DNA of 64,000 bases from Parasedimentitalea huanghaiensis (GTDB lineage: Bacteria; Pseudomonadota; Alphaproteobacteria; Rhodobacterales; Rhodobacteraceae): contig NZ_WQLV01000009.1 in assembly GCF_009753675.1 (NCBI RefSeq), forward strand, positions 118,406-182,405, given 5' to 3'. The notes below the pieces were generated by a model, which saw only the letters and a program-made list of their open reading frames with translations, made no database searches and was not told the origin of the DNA. Positions within the stretch are counted from its first letter, which is position 1. The number at the start of each line of letters is the position of its first letter. Below, in pieces: positions 56,002-64,000 of this stretch. The translations under genes were made by a program, and so were the position numbers.

Positions 56002-56598
56002 TCAGATTCCGCTTACACCGTTCAGCGTTAAGCTAGAAACCATACTGGCATAGTCTTCCCGCGCCTGAGATCCTGCACCTGAATTCCACATATAATACCA
56101 ATTTAGCATACCAAACACTGACATCGTCGCCGCACGCAACTTGGCTGCATCATGATCAAAAATCTGTGGTGCCGCTCTGCGCAGGGTATCACTCATGTAC
56201 TGAACCAATTCGCGCTGGTAGCCCCTGAGTAGGGCCTGTTGGTCCTCTGGTAGAGCTGCCATAGCACTAATCTGCACCTGATGTTCATGATCGGCCCCCT
56301 GATAGGCCTGCAGTATTCCAGAAACGATCCGGTGCAACTGCTGATCTGGCGTCAAGCCCTGTAGGTCCAGCCCACAAACCCGGTCGCGCAGGTCACGCAG
56401 GTAACTGTCGAGAATGTCAAAAAGGATGGCATCTTTACTATCGTAGTAGTGGTAAATATTGGCCTTTGAGATCCCACATTCACGCGCAAGCTGGGTCATT
56501 GAAGCGCGGTCAAACCCCTGCTCCGCAAATACCTTGGCTGCGGATTTCAGGATTTGTTCACGCTTCTGATCATGGTCCTTAGCTATCGTTCGGGCCAT
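56002..56598 (-). CDS. TetR-family regulator of the phenylacetate block
   Basis: A 198-residue TetR regulator: helix-turn-helix ASMTQLARECGISKANIYHYY near residues 30-50. The start ATG 56598 lies 4 nt after the paaK stop; the frame extends upstream into paaK but is not needed. Its place at the end of paaG-paaI-paaK suggests it is a PaaR-type repressor acting on the operator at 59204 (inference). Confidence 0.88.
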   Translation of the reverse strand: MARTIAKDHDQKREQILKSAAKVFAEQGFDRASMTQLARECGISKANIYHYYDSKDAILFDILDSYLRDLRDRVCGLDLQGLTPDQQLHRIVSGILQAYQGADHEHQVQISAMAALPEDQQALLRGYQRELVQYMSDTLRRAAPQIFDHDAAKLRAATMSVFGMLNWYYMWNSGAGSQAREDYASMVSSLTLNGVSGI

Positions 56599-56602
56599 TT
56601 TG

Positions 56603-57913
56603 TTACCCTTTATGGCGGTTATCAACAACTCGGACGGCCTTACCCTGCGACCGCGCAACAGATCCGGGATCGCCGGTGATCACCTCGGTCGAAACACCTA
56701 CTATATCCTTGATCCGTTTAGTCAACATTCGTGCCGCCGCGGTTTTTGACAGTTCATTTGCCGCATTAGGTTCTGCCTCAACATATACACGCATCGCATC
56801 CATACGTCCGGATTTATACAGCTCGATCTGGAAATAGGGGGCCAAGCCACCGGTAGCCATCACCTGCTCTTCGATCTGAGTCGGGAACACGTTCACACCA
56901 CGCAGGATAATCATGTCATCGCTACGCCCGGTGATCTTCTCCATCCGCCGCATCGAACGTGCTGTCCCTGGCAACAACCGGGTTAGGTCACGGGTGCGGT
57001 AGCGTACCATTGGCAGCCCCTCTTTGGTGAGAGTTGTGAAGACCAATTCACCCATCTCGCCGTCCTCAACCACCTCGCCAGTTGCAGGGTCAATGATCTC
57101 GGGATAAAAATGATCTTCCCAGATGTGCAGCCCATCTTTGGTTTCAACGCATTCATTGGCGACACCGGGGCCCATGATTTCAGACAGTCCGTAGATGTCC
57201 ACCGCGTGCATATCAAAGGCCGCTTCGACCTCTTGCCGCATGGCATTGGTCCAGGGTTCCGCGCCAAAAATGCCCACTGAAAGCGACGAGTCGCGTGGAT
57301 CAAGGCCCTGCTTGTGAAACTGCTCTAGGATATTCAGCATGTAGGATGGCGTGACCATGATGCCGTCGGGTTTGAAATCAGTGATCAGGCCAACCTGTTT
57401 TTCGGTCTGCCCGCCGCCCATTGGCACCACCGTAGCCCCAAGCCGTTCGATGCCGTAATGCGCCCCTAGGCCACCCGTAAACAGCCCATATCCATAGGCG
57501 TTGTGGATCATATCGCCGCGGCGCAATCCCGAGGCGCGCAGTGAGCGTGCAAGCAGGTCAGCCCAGTTGCTGATGTCATTGGCTGTATAGCCCACCACGG
57601 TTGCCTTACCTGTGGTCCCCGACGACGCGTGCAGCCGCATGATCTGCTCACGCGGCACCGCAAACAGGCCAAAGGGATAGTTGTCACGCAGGTCGTTTTT
57701 GTAGGTGAATGGGAACTTGGACAGGTCCGATAGCGACTGCAAGTCGTCAGGGTGGACGCCCGCTTCGTCGAACCGTTGCTTATACATCGGGACGTTGTCA
57801 TAGGCGTGGCGCAACGACCATTTCATCCGCTCCAACTGAAGGGTACGGATTTCGTCAATCGAGGCGATTTCAATCGGTTCCAGATCGGATTTTTGGGGGC
57901 TCAGGTCTTTCAT
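56603..57913 (-). CDS. paaK: Phenylacetate-CoA ligase
   Basis: A 436-residue adenylate-forming enzyme that activates phenylacetate with CoA and ATP, the entry step of the aerobic phenylacetate route. Motifs: HASSGTTGKATVVGYT near residue 92, GAEPWTNAMR near 220, and YRTRDLTRLLPG near 305. GAGGACG precedes the ATG. It is third in paaG-paaI-paaK-tetR, 15 nt after paaI. Confidence 0.95.
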   Translation of the reverse strand: MKDLSPQKSDLEPIEIASIDEIRTLQLERMKWSLRHAYDNVPMYKQRFDEAGVHPDDLQSLSDLSKFPFTYKNDLRDNYPFGLFAVPREQIMRLHASSGTTGKATVVGYTANDISNWADLLARSLRASGLRRGDMIHNAYGYGLFTGGLGAHYGIERLGATVVPMGGGQTEKQVGLITDFKPDGIMVTPSYMLNILEQFHKQGLDPRDSSLSVGIFGAEPWTNAMRQEVEAAFDMHAVDIYGLSEIMGPGVANECVETKDGLHIWEDHFYPEIIDPATGEVVEDGEMGELVFTTLTKEGLPMVRYRTRDLTRLLPGTARSMRRMEKITGRSDDMIILRGVNVFPTQIEEQVMATGGLAPYFQIELYKSGRMDAMRVYVEAEPNAANELSKTAAARMLTKRIKDIVGVSTEVITGDPGSVARSQGKAVRVVDNRHKG

Positions 57914-57928
57914 GGCGTCGTCCTCATT

Positions 57929-58360
57929 CTATTCATCAAATAGCTGACCCTTGATCGCGCGGGAGAAACCCCGAAATTCTGCGATCTTCTGGCCAGTCTG
58001 ATTGGTCACTGTCACGTCATAGATCCCACTACGTCCAGTCAGCGAGACCTCGCTGGCGCTGGCCGTCAACCGGTCACCCAGCTGGCCCGGCGCAGTAAAG
58101 CTAATCATGTTATGCTGCGCCACCGTGGATTGGTTACGGCTATTGCAGGCAAAGGCGAAGGCGCTATCGGCGAGCATGAACGTGACGCCACCGTGGCAGA
58201 TGCCGTGGCCGTTGCAATGCTGTTGCGCCACAGTCAGTTCCAAAGTGGCAACACCTTCATCCATATGGGTGATCTCCATCCCCGCCCATTTGGAGGCGTG
58301 ATCTTCGGCCCACATGGCAGCGGCAGATTTTTCAGCCCTTAGTTTTGGTGTCATCATCAT
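57929..58360 (-). CDS. paaI: Hydroxyphenylacetyl-CoA thioesterase PaaI
   Basis: A 143-residue hotdog-fold thioesterase. The family motif NGHGICHGGVTFMLADSAFAFACN carries the catalytic Asp. It rescues CoA from dead-end aryl-CoA products of the pathway. The start is one of three adjacent ATG codons (58360-58352); the first overlaps the paaG stop, so the genes are coupled. Confidence 0.94.
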   Translation of the reverse strand: MMMTPKLRAEKSAAAMWAEDHASKWAGMEITHMDEGVATLELTVAQQHCNGHGICHGGVTFMLADSAFAFACNSRNQSTVAQHNMISFTAPGQLGDRLTASASEVSLTGRSGIYDVTVTNQTGQKIAEFRGFSRAIKGQLFDE

Positions 58361-59142
58361 TTGCCCTTAAACACGGGTGCGCGCTTTTGCAGGAAGGAGG
58401 CGACACCTTCAGCATAATCTGCGCTTTCACCACAGGTTTTCATCGCATCTGCTTCAATTTCCAGCTGATCACTCAGGCTATTGGTGGCCGAGGCCTGAAT
58501 GGTCATTTTAGTCAGCCCCAAACCCAACGTCGGGCCATTGGCTAACTTTTCCGCCAAGGCGCGCGCCTGGGCCATCAAATTAGCGTCAGGATAGGCATTC
58601 CAGATCAAACCCCAGTCCACGGCCTTCTGGGCGGGCAAAGGCTCGCCAGTCAGAGCCAAGCCTTTGGCACGGGCCTCGCCCAGCAAATGCGGCAAATGCC
58701 AACTGCCACCGGTGTCGGGGATCAATCCAACCTTAGAGAACGACTGAATGAACTTGGCACTTTCAGAGGCCAGCACCAAATCACAGGCCAAGGCCAAATT
58801 TGCCCCGGCCCCAGCAGCAACGCCATTCACCGCACAGATCACTGGAAATTCCAGCGACCGGATCAGCCGTACCAGAGGCGCGTAAAACGTACGCACCGTG
58901 TTGCCCAAATCCGGCGGACCATCTAACTTGGACGGATCACGGTCACCCAAATCCTGCCCGGCGCAAAATCCGCGCCCTGCTCCGGTCAGCAGCACCGCGC
59001 GAGCGCCACCATCACGGGCAGTTTCCAGTGCTGCGCGCAGGGCATAGTGCATCTCGTCGTTAAAGGCATTCAAACGATCCGGACGATTAAGGGTGATTTC
59101 CACCCAGGTTCCGTGATCCTCTGTCAGAATTGACGCGGTCAT
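58357..59142 (-). CDS. paaG: Ring 1,2-epoxyphenylacetyl-CoA isomerase
   Basis: A 261-residue enoyl-CoA hydratase/isomerase-family enzyme: LTGAGRGFCAGQDLGDRDP near residue 50 and the oxyanion region VAAGAGANLALACDLV near 108. In the phenylacetate route PaaG opens the way from epoxide to oxepin-CoA and later isomerises a double bond. AGGGGAT precedes the ATG. It is the first gene of the minus-strand block, divergent from paaZ. Confidence 0.92.
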   Translation of the reverse strand: MTASILTEDHGTWVEITLNRPDRLNAFNDEMHYALRAALETARDGGARAVLLTGAGRGFCAGQDLGDRDPSKLDGPPDLGNTVRTFYAPLVRLIRSLEFPVICAVNGVAAGAGANLALACDLVLASESAKFIQSFSKVGLIPDTGGSWHLPHLLGEARAKGLALTGEPLPAQKAVDWGLIWNAYPDANLMAQARALAEKLANGPTLGLGLTKMTIQASATNSLSDQLEIEADAMKTCGESADYAEGVASFLQKRAPVFKGK

Positions 59143-59203
59143 ATGACTATCCCCTATCTATGCGCAGTGCCCTAATGGCCGTTTTGACAAATTTCTTGCA
59201 TAA

Positions 59204-59217
59204 ACCGACCGGTTGGT
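59204..59217. promoter_or_regulatory. Candidate PaaR operator between paaG and paaZ
   Basis: Near-perfect palindrome ACCGACCGGTTGGT (one mismatch pair) in the divergent promoter region. The motif and place fit the TetR-family regulator encoded at 56002; binding is not shown. Confidence 0.55.
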
Positions 59218-59264
59218 CAATATATTCCGCAACCCTACCAACTCTCACGTTCAAGGAGCGCGAC

Positions 59265-61295
59265 ATGAGCATTCAACAGGTTTCCAGTTTTGCCGCGGGC
59301 CAATGGATCACCCCCGGTGCCGGGGCGCGCAACATCGCGAGCGCCATCACCGGTGACGTCATCGCAGCCGCCGGTAACGACGCGCTGGATGTGCAATCCA
59401 TGCTCGATCACGCCCGTAGTGTTGGTGGCCCCGCTCTACGAGCACTAACATTCCATGACCGTGCCCGAATGCTCAAAGCACTGGCCGGTCATCTAAATCA
59501 GCACAAACAGGCTCTATACGAGGCGTCTTTTGACACTGGCGCGACCCAAAATGATCACATCATCGATGTGGATGGCGGAATTGGCACCATGTTTGTGTTT
59601 GCCTCTAAAGGGCGACGGGAAATGCCCGATGGGCAAGTCTATCTGGATGGAGACGTCGAACAGCTTAGCCGCCACGGAACCTTTCTAGGCCAGCATATTT
59701 GCACACCGCTGCAGGGTGTTGCCGTCCATATCAACGCTTTCAATTTCCCGGTTTGGGGTATGTTGGAAAAACTGGCCCCGACCCTGCTGGCTGGCGTTCC
59801 GGCAATTGTGAAGCCTGCCACCAACAGTTGCTATGTCACAGAGCTGGCAGTGCGGTTGATGCTGGACAGCGGCATCTTACCGCTTGGCGCGCTGCAATTG
59901 GTTTCAGGCGGGCTTGGCAATATGCTGGACCATCTGGGCATGATGGATGTGGTCAGTTTTACCGGATCAGCCAACACCGCGCTGAAACTACGATCTAACC
60001 CGGTGATCCTTGAAAACTCGGTCCGGTTTGTCGCAGAACAGGACAGCCTGAACGGTTCGATCCTAGGCCCGGATGCCACCCCCGGAACGCCAGAGTTTGA
60101 CTTGTTTATCAAAGAAGTCAGCCGAGAGATGACCACTAAGGCGGGTCAGAAATGTACTGCCGTCCGCCGCATCATCGCCCCCGATGCGCAGGTCGAAGCA
60201 GTTATCGAAGCGCTGTCAGCCCGATTGGCAAAGACCACAATTGGTGATCCTCGACTGGACAGCACCCGGATGGGCGCACTGGTCAGCAACAGTCAAAAGC
60301 GTGACGTGCTGGAGAAAGCCGTGATCATCGGTCAAGAAGCCACTCGGGTTTACGGAGACCCTGATAATTTCGCCGTTGATGGAGCTGATGCCAACAAGGG
60401 CGCCTTTGTTCCGCCAATGCTGTTCCATTGCGCAGACCCGGATAATGCCCAGCGCGTCCACGATACCGAAGCCTTTGGCCCTGTCTCTACCGTGATGGGC
60501 TACCGCGATGTCGATCATGCTGTGGAGCTAGTGAACAAGGGTCAGGGCTCGCTGGTGGCCTCCGTCATCACCCACGATCCGGAAGTGGCCCGTCAGGTTG
60601 CATTGGGCGCGGGTGCATATCACGGGCGTCTGTATTTCAACAACCGGGACTCGATGAAGGAATCAACCGGCCACGGTTCTCCCCTGCCCCATATGGTCCA
60701 CGGCGGCCCCGGTCGTGCAGGTGGTGGCGAAGAATTGGGCGGCGTACGAGGTGTGATGCATTACATGCAGCGTACCGCCATTCAGGGCTCACCCGACATT
60801 CTGTCAGCCATTGGCCAGACGTGGGTTCCCGGTGGCACCGAAATCAAAGGTCCAGCCCATCCGTTCACACGCAATTTTGGCGAGCTGGCGATTGGTGAAA
60901 CCCTGCACAGCCCTTCGCGTATTGTCACACTTCAAGACATCGAAACCTTCGCCAATTTTACCGGCGATACGTTTTATGCCCACATGGACGATGACGCCGC
61001 CAAGCGGAACCCGTTCTTCCCTGGGCGGGTGGCACATGGCTATCTACTGCTGTCCTTTGCCGCAGGACTGTTTGTTGAACCAAATGAGGGCCCGGTGCTG
61101 GCCAATACCGGATTAGACAATCTACGTTTCATGAAACCAGTTTCGGCGGGTGACAGCATCAAAGTTCGCCTGACCGTCAAGAAAAAGACCCCCCGTAATG
61201 ACGAGTACGGCGAAGTGCGTTGGCATGTCACCCTGACCAATCAGGACGACGAACAGGTGGCTGAATACGAATTGCTGACTATGAACGCGTTCTAA
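59265..61295 (+). CDS. paaZ: PaaZ: oxepin-CoA hydrolase/semialdehyde dehydrogenase
   Basis: A 676-residue bifunctional enzyme. Residues 1-520 are an aldehyde dehydrogenase ([17 protein letters not shown], then [14 protein letters not shown] with the catalytic Cys). Residues 530-676 are a MaoC-like hydratase domain ([18 protein letters not shown]). It opens the oxepin ring and oxidises the resulting semialdehyde. The ATG at 59265 follows AAGGAG; the open frame to 59130 crosses the operator. paaX follows. Confidence 0.95.
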   Translation: MSIQQVSSFAAGQWITPGAGARNIASAITGDVIAAAGNDALDVQSMLDHARSVGGPALRALTFHDRARMLKALAGHLNQHKQALYEASFDTGATQNDHIIDVDGGIGTMFVFASKGRREMPDGQVYLDGDVEQLSRHGTFLGQHICTPLQGVAVHINAFNFPVWGMLEKLAPTLLAGVPAIVKPATNSCYVTELAVRLMLDSGILPLGALQLVSGGLGNMLDHLGMMDVVSFTGSANTALKLRSNPVILENSVRFVAEQDSLNGSILGPDATPGTPEFDLFIKEVSREMTTKAGQKCTAVRRIIAPDAQVEAVIEALSARLAKTTIGDPRLDSTRMGALVSNSQKRDVLEKAVIIGQEATRVYGDPDNFAVDGADANKGAFVPPMLFHCADPDNAQRVHDTEAFGPVSTVMGYRDVDHAVELVNKGQGSLVASVITHDPEVARQVALGAGAYHGRLYFNNRDSMKESTGHGSPLPHMVHGGPGRAGGGEELGGVRGVMHYMQRTAIQGSPDILSAIGQTWVPGGTEIKGPAHPFTRNFGELAIGETLHSPSRIVTLQDIETFANFTGDTFYAHMDDDAAKRNPFFPGRVAHGYLLLSFAAGLFVEPNEGPVLANTGLDNLRFMKPVSAGDSIKVRLTVKKKTPRNDEYGEVRWHVTLTNQDDEQVAEYELLTMNAF

Positions 61296-61357
61296 GCGCA
61301 GAGCGTTTCATACCCTCACAGGCTGAACAACAGACGACCTATGATCGTAATTAGGCT

Positions 61358-61379
61358 GGTCTCCCCCCAAGGGGAGACC
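61358..61379. terminator. Stem-loop between paaZ and paaX
   Basis: Perfect 9-bp stem GGTCTCCCC - ccaa - GGGGAGACC, 12 nt before the paaX start. There is no T run; it may end paaZ mRNA partially or modulate paaX. Confidence 0.5.
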
Positions 61380-61391
61380 TACATAGGTCAC

Positions 61392-62195
61392 ATGACACAT
61401 ACAGATAACCCGTGCTTTGAAACCAGTGTTAACCTATTGAACGACCCGCAGAACCAGCGGGTTTGGTCGATTATCATTTCGCTTTTTGGCGACATGGCGC
61501 AACAACCCAAAGACCAAATCAGTGGCGGCGCACTGACCCGTGTTATTACACCTTTGGGTATTAAACCCGAAGCAATCAGGGTTGCCCTGCACCGGCTTCG
61601 TAAAGATGGCTGGATTGAAAGCGTTCGCTCTGGACGGGCCTCGGTTCATTACCTAACCGAGTTTGGCCGCACCCAATGCGCCGCGGTTACGCCGCGGATC
61701 TATGCTCGTGAACCGGGGGCACCGCAAAGCTGGCATCTATTGATTGCCGCCGAGACCTGTGGTCAGGCTGCGTTGGACGAGGCGCTGCTGCTGCCGGGCT
61801 ATATTGCAGTTAACCGCACCACAGCATTGGGGTTTGGTCCAAAACCCGGAAAAACTCAGGATCTTCTGGCGCTGGATGCAGATAATTTGACTTTACCAAA
61901 CTGGTTTAAAACTCAGCTGTTTCCTGCCGATTTATCAAATTCCTGTGCCGCCCTGCTAAAAGCAGTCAATGCGATCCCTGACCCAGCGCCGGATCTGAAC
62001 TCAGCGCAGGTTGCCACGTTGCGTACGCTGATCGTGCACCGCTGGCGTCGTGTTGTGCTGCGCCACCCTGATTTGCCTGCCAATTTTCACCCAGCAGGCT
62101 GGGTTGGTGAGGCTTGCCAAAGAAGGGTGTTTTCCTTGCTCGACCAACTGCCCCGTCCCGTTTTGGCTGACTTGTGCGAAACCCCAGAAATTTGA
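61392..62195 (+). CDS. paaX: PaaX-family regulator
   Basis: A 267-residue GntR-like repressor of the PaaX family: the N-terminal winged helix with ALTRVITPLGIKPEAIRVALHRL (motif split by the turn) near residues 45-67 and the C-terminal PaaX domain. Relatives bind phenylacetyl-CoA and release the paa promoters. The start ATG 61392 has AGG 7 nt upstream; an earlier ATG at 61341 would place the strong stem-loop inside the gene. Confidence 0.88.
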   Translation: MTHTDNPCFETSVNLLNDPQNQRVWSIIISLFGDMAQQPKDQISGGALTRVITPLGIKPEAIRVALHRLRKDGWIESVRSGRASVHYLTEFGRTQCAAVTPRIYAREPGAPQSWHLLIAAETCGQAALDEALLLPGYIAVNRTTALGFGPKPGKTQDLLALDADNLTLPNWFKTQLFPADLSNSCAALLKAVNAIPDPAPDLNSAQVATLRTLIVHRWRRVVLRHPDLPANFHPAGWVGEACQRRVFSLLDQLPRPVLADLCETPEI

Positions 62196-62222
62196 CCAAC
62201 TGCCACCAATCGGAGCCTGGCT

Positions 62223-63179
62223 ATGACTGTTATTAACTCTCTTGCCCTGGCCGGGTTGGCACTGCCGGCAGCTTTTTTGTCAGCTTCACATCTAAAAACC
62301 CGCCGTTTGGCGCGCAGGGCTGAAACCTTGGTGCCGCCCGTTGGTCAGTTGCAAATGATACCCGGTGGCTCAATCCACTATGTTGAAATGGGCCCGCGAG
62401 AGGCTCCGCCACTGGTGTTGATCCATGGGCTGTCAGGACAGTTGCAGCATTTCACCTATGCCCTCGCGGAGCTGCTGGCACCTGATTTTCGCGTTATCAT
62501 CCTGGACCGCCCCGGCTGTGGCTATTCAACTCTCAATCAGGATCATCTCGCTACTCTGTCCGAACAGGCGCGGATGATCCAAAGCTTTCTGGACCTGCGC
62601 AGTGTAGACCAGCCAATTCTATGTGGCCATTCGCTGGGTGGCGCGATTGCACTGGCAATGGCACTCAACGCACCACAGAAAATACGAGGGCTAGCACTGT
62701 TGGCGCCGCTGACCCATCCGGTTGCTGATGCTGGCAGTTTTAGGGGGTTAATCATACATTCCCCATTTATGCGCCGCCTAATTGCTCAGACGGTTGCAAT
62801 CCCTGCCGCGCAACGCACTGCCGCCGAAGTTCTGCAGCAGATTTTCGCCCCCTCCGCCTGCCCCGAGGATTTCCTGATCCAAGCGGGGGGCGCGCTTGGT
62901 TTACGTCCCAAAAGTTTCGTAGCCGCATCAGCCGACGCCACGCTGGCCAGCGCTGGCATTGGGGAACAATCCCCTCGTTATGCCTCTGAGCTAAAGACAC
63001 CCGGCGCGATCTTGTTTGGCTCCCAAGATGCGGTCCTTGACGCAAAGACAAATGGGAACGCGATGGAACAATATGGCCTGCACTGCGAGACCGAGCCCAA
63101 CCAGGGGCATATGCTGCCAATCACCGCACCCGCCCGGTGCAACCAGTTCATCCGGGACACTGTCGACAGTCGGTGCTGA
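62223..63179 (+). CDS. Alpha/beta hydrolase
   Basis: A 318-residue hydrolase with an N-terminal hydrophobic segment (residues 3-22) that may anchor it in the membrane. The oxyanion motif HGLSGQ is near residue 68, the nucleophile elbow GHSLGG near 137, and the late His in NQGHMLP near 295. It follows paaX by 27 nt and may be part of the same transcript, but no known paa gene matches it. The substrate is unknown. Confidence 0.88.
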   Translation: MTVINSLALAGLALPAAFLSASHLKTRRLARRAETLVPPVGQLQMIPGGSIHYVEMGPREAPPLVLIHGLSGQLQHFTYALAELLAPDFRVIILDRPGCGYSTLNQDHLATLSEQARMIQSFLDLRSVDQPILCGHSLGGAIALAMALNAPQKIRGLALLAPLTHPVADAGSFRGLIIHSPFMRRLIAQTVAIPAAQRTAAEVLQQIFAPSACPEDFLIQAGGALGLRPKSFVAASADATLASAGIGEQSPRYASELKTPGAILFGSQDAVLDAKTNGNAMEQYGLHCETEPNQGHMLPITAPARCNQFIRDTVDSRC

Positions 63180-63316
63180 GCCCAAACGCCCGTCATTTCC
63201 AGCCAGCTGCAGGCCTCGCTTCACCCCAGTCAGAAAAACACACCGCAATGCCCATTTGCAGTACTTTCTCTCTTGACCCCGCCCCGTGAACCTCCTAAAT
63301 CGCCTGCACACGGCGT

Positions 63317-63393
63317 GGCGGTATAGCTCAGTTGGTTAGAGCAGCGGAATCATAATCCGCGTGTCCGGGGTTCAAGTCCCTGTACCGCCACCA
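63317..63393 (+). tRNA. tRNA-Met (CAU anticodon), CCA encoded
   Basis: A 77-nt cloverleaf: acceptor arms GGCGGTA/TACCGCC, anticodon stem GCGGA/TCCGC around a loop with CAT, T-arm with GTTCAAG, discriminator A and encoded CCA. It is most like elongator tRNA-Met; a CAU tRNA-Ile type cannot be fully excluded by eye. An integrase gene follows 98 nt downstream, so its 3' end may be an attachment site. Confidence 0.93.
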
Positions 63394-63491
63394 AATACTT
63401 CATAAATATCAGCAGCTTAACGCGTAGATTCGCGTGACCAGGAATATCCAGATAAGTTACACACTGTTACGCACCGAAAAGGCGGAGACAG

Positions 63492-63925
63492 GTGGCTAAA
63501 ACGTCCAAGAATCAAGTGTCTAAGCTGAAACATATCCGAGCAGGTCTCGCGATTTATCAGACAGGCAGAAGTCCGTTCTGGCAGCTTCGGATCTGGGACA
63601 ATGTTTCGAAGAAGTACATTCGGCGATCTACCAAAGAAACCAGTCGCTTAGACGCAATCGAAGCGGCTACGGAATTTGCAGATTCGAATCGTCGCAAAGC
63701 TGATCCCAATCAGGCAGTTAATAAAGACCGTAGCTTCGAAGCCTACGCAAAGAAATTCGACGCGTTTAACAAGGCGAAGAACGGCAATTCGCGCTCGTAT
63801 TCTGATGGTCGCAAAATCCTGTTTCGTGAGAGCGATGGCTTAATCTCATACTTCGGCAAGCACGATGTCGGGAAAATCACGTCCGGAGTGATGCGAGATT
63901 TTCTTGTGCATCTCGACTCCCAATG
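63492..63925 (+). pseudogene. Tyrosine recombinase (integrase), disrupted
   Basis: The N-terminal part of a phage-type integrase, about 144 codons from GTG 63492 (GGAG 4-5 nt upstream). The arm-binding start (KHIRAGLAIYQTGRSPFWQLR) and the core-binding helical domain (EAYAKKFDAFNKAKN, then KITSGVMRDFLVHLD) are present. The frame then runs into sequence that matches the end of an IS3-type element, and stops at 63965. The catalytic domain is not in the window. The tRNA-Met gene upstream is the expected integration site. Confidence 0.75.
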
Positions 63926-64000
63926 GACCTGTCGCGCTTTCGTGCCGCCCCAAGTGCTCGTTTAAGCCACCATCCGTTCGAAGGCGACTGGGCTTTTCCA
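63924..64000. mobile_element. IS3-family element end (partial)
   Basis: Starting at about 63924, TGGACCTGTCGCGCTTTCGT reads like an IS terminal repeat beginning with TG. The end of a transposase is encoded on minus directly inside. The element continues past the right edge. It interrupts the integrase gene. Confidence 0.65.
63962..64000 (-). CDS. IS3-family transposase C-terminus (partial)
   Basis: Twelve codons plus TAA on minus spell WKSPVAFERMVA, the typical closing SPVAFE motif of IS3-family OrfB transposases. The rest lies beyond the window edge. Confidence 0.65.
   Translation of the reverse strand, partial: WKSPVAFERMVA

Noticed and set aside
59204..59224. A sigma-70 promoter with GGTCAA/TTGACC at the Paa operator
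   Set aside because: Spacing to any -10 box is poor in both directions; kept only as an operator candidate.

Overview
The window reads as chromosome of a marine alphaproteobacterium of the Roseobacter group (Rhodobacteraceae). The reasons are a moeB gene with an N-terminal membrane extension, an RpoH of the second (RpoHII-like) type, a phenylacetate gene block with both a TetR and a PaaX regulator, short intergenic elements of the form GTATTTnTGGCnAnAnGAAG, and the overall GC level and codon use. The genus cannot be fixed from the sequence alone.

Layout. 1-9.4 kb: a MocR regulator cut by the left edge, divergent from an EamA exporter; a cold-shock gene, an L,D-transpeptidase, trxC, a DUF1353-like lipoprotein, a stand-alone DUF4157 (eCIS-core) protein, gltX and a FAD oxidoreductase. 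9.4-13 kb: a two-gene unit headed by a 28-bp perfect palindrome, a leucine-rich-repeat protein and nadE. 13-20 kb: an 18-unit MORN protein, a PPOX/MocR divergent pair, leuA behind a leucine-rich leader peptide, and a TPR-sulfotransferase. 20-21 kb: a non-coding island with several hairpins and one 57-residue membrane ORF. 21-24.6 kb: Tat-exported isochorismatase/AraC, then darcynin-SDR/TetR. 24.7-30.3 kb: the cell-shape operon mreB-mreC-mreD-mrdA-rodA. 30.4-41.2 kb: LysR/VOC/ghrA, an M3 peptidase, an amino-acid ABC permease and binding protein without an ATPase, moeB-dut-coaBC, and rpoH-chaN. 41.4-48.4 kb: cobU and a phosphatase, a GST, comM, gshB-yraN-rsmI, divergent from an LpoA-like lipoprotein. 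48.4-55.9 kb: glnD-murJ-crp in a chain of 4-nt overlaps, DUF2892, a rhomboid without catalytic residues, trpS and a second csp gene. 56-63.2 kb: phenylacetate block paaG-paaI-paaK-tetR, divergent from paaZ-paaX-hydrolase. 63.3-64 kb: tRNA-Met(CAU), then a tyrosine recombinase gene cut by an IS3-type element running off the right edge.

Most of the window is ordinary core genome. The best leads are the probable leucine attenuator before leuA, the palindrome over the ribosome binding site at 9.7 kb, the orphan DUF4157/DUF1353 pair, the hairpin island at 20.1-20.4 kb with its small membrane ORF, the pseudo-rhomboid, the dispersed intergenic repeats, and the tRNA/integrase/IS junction. I saw no CRISPR array, rRNA, prophage structural module or obvious defence system.
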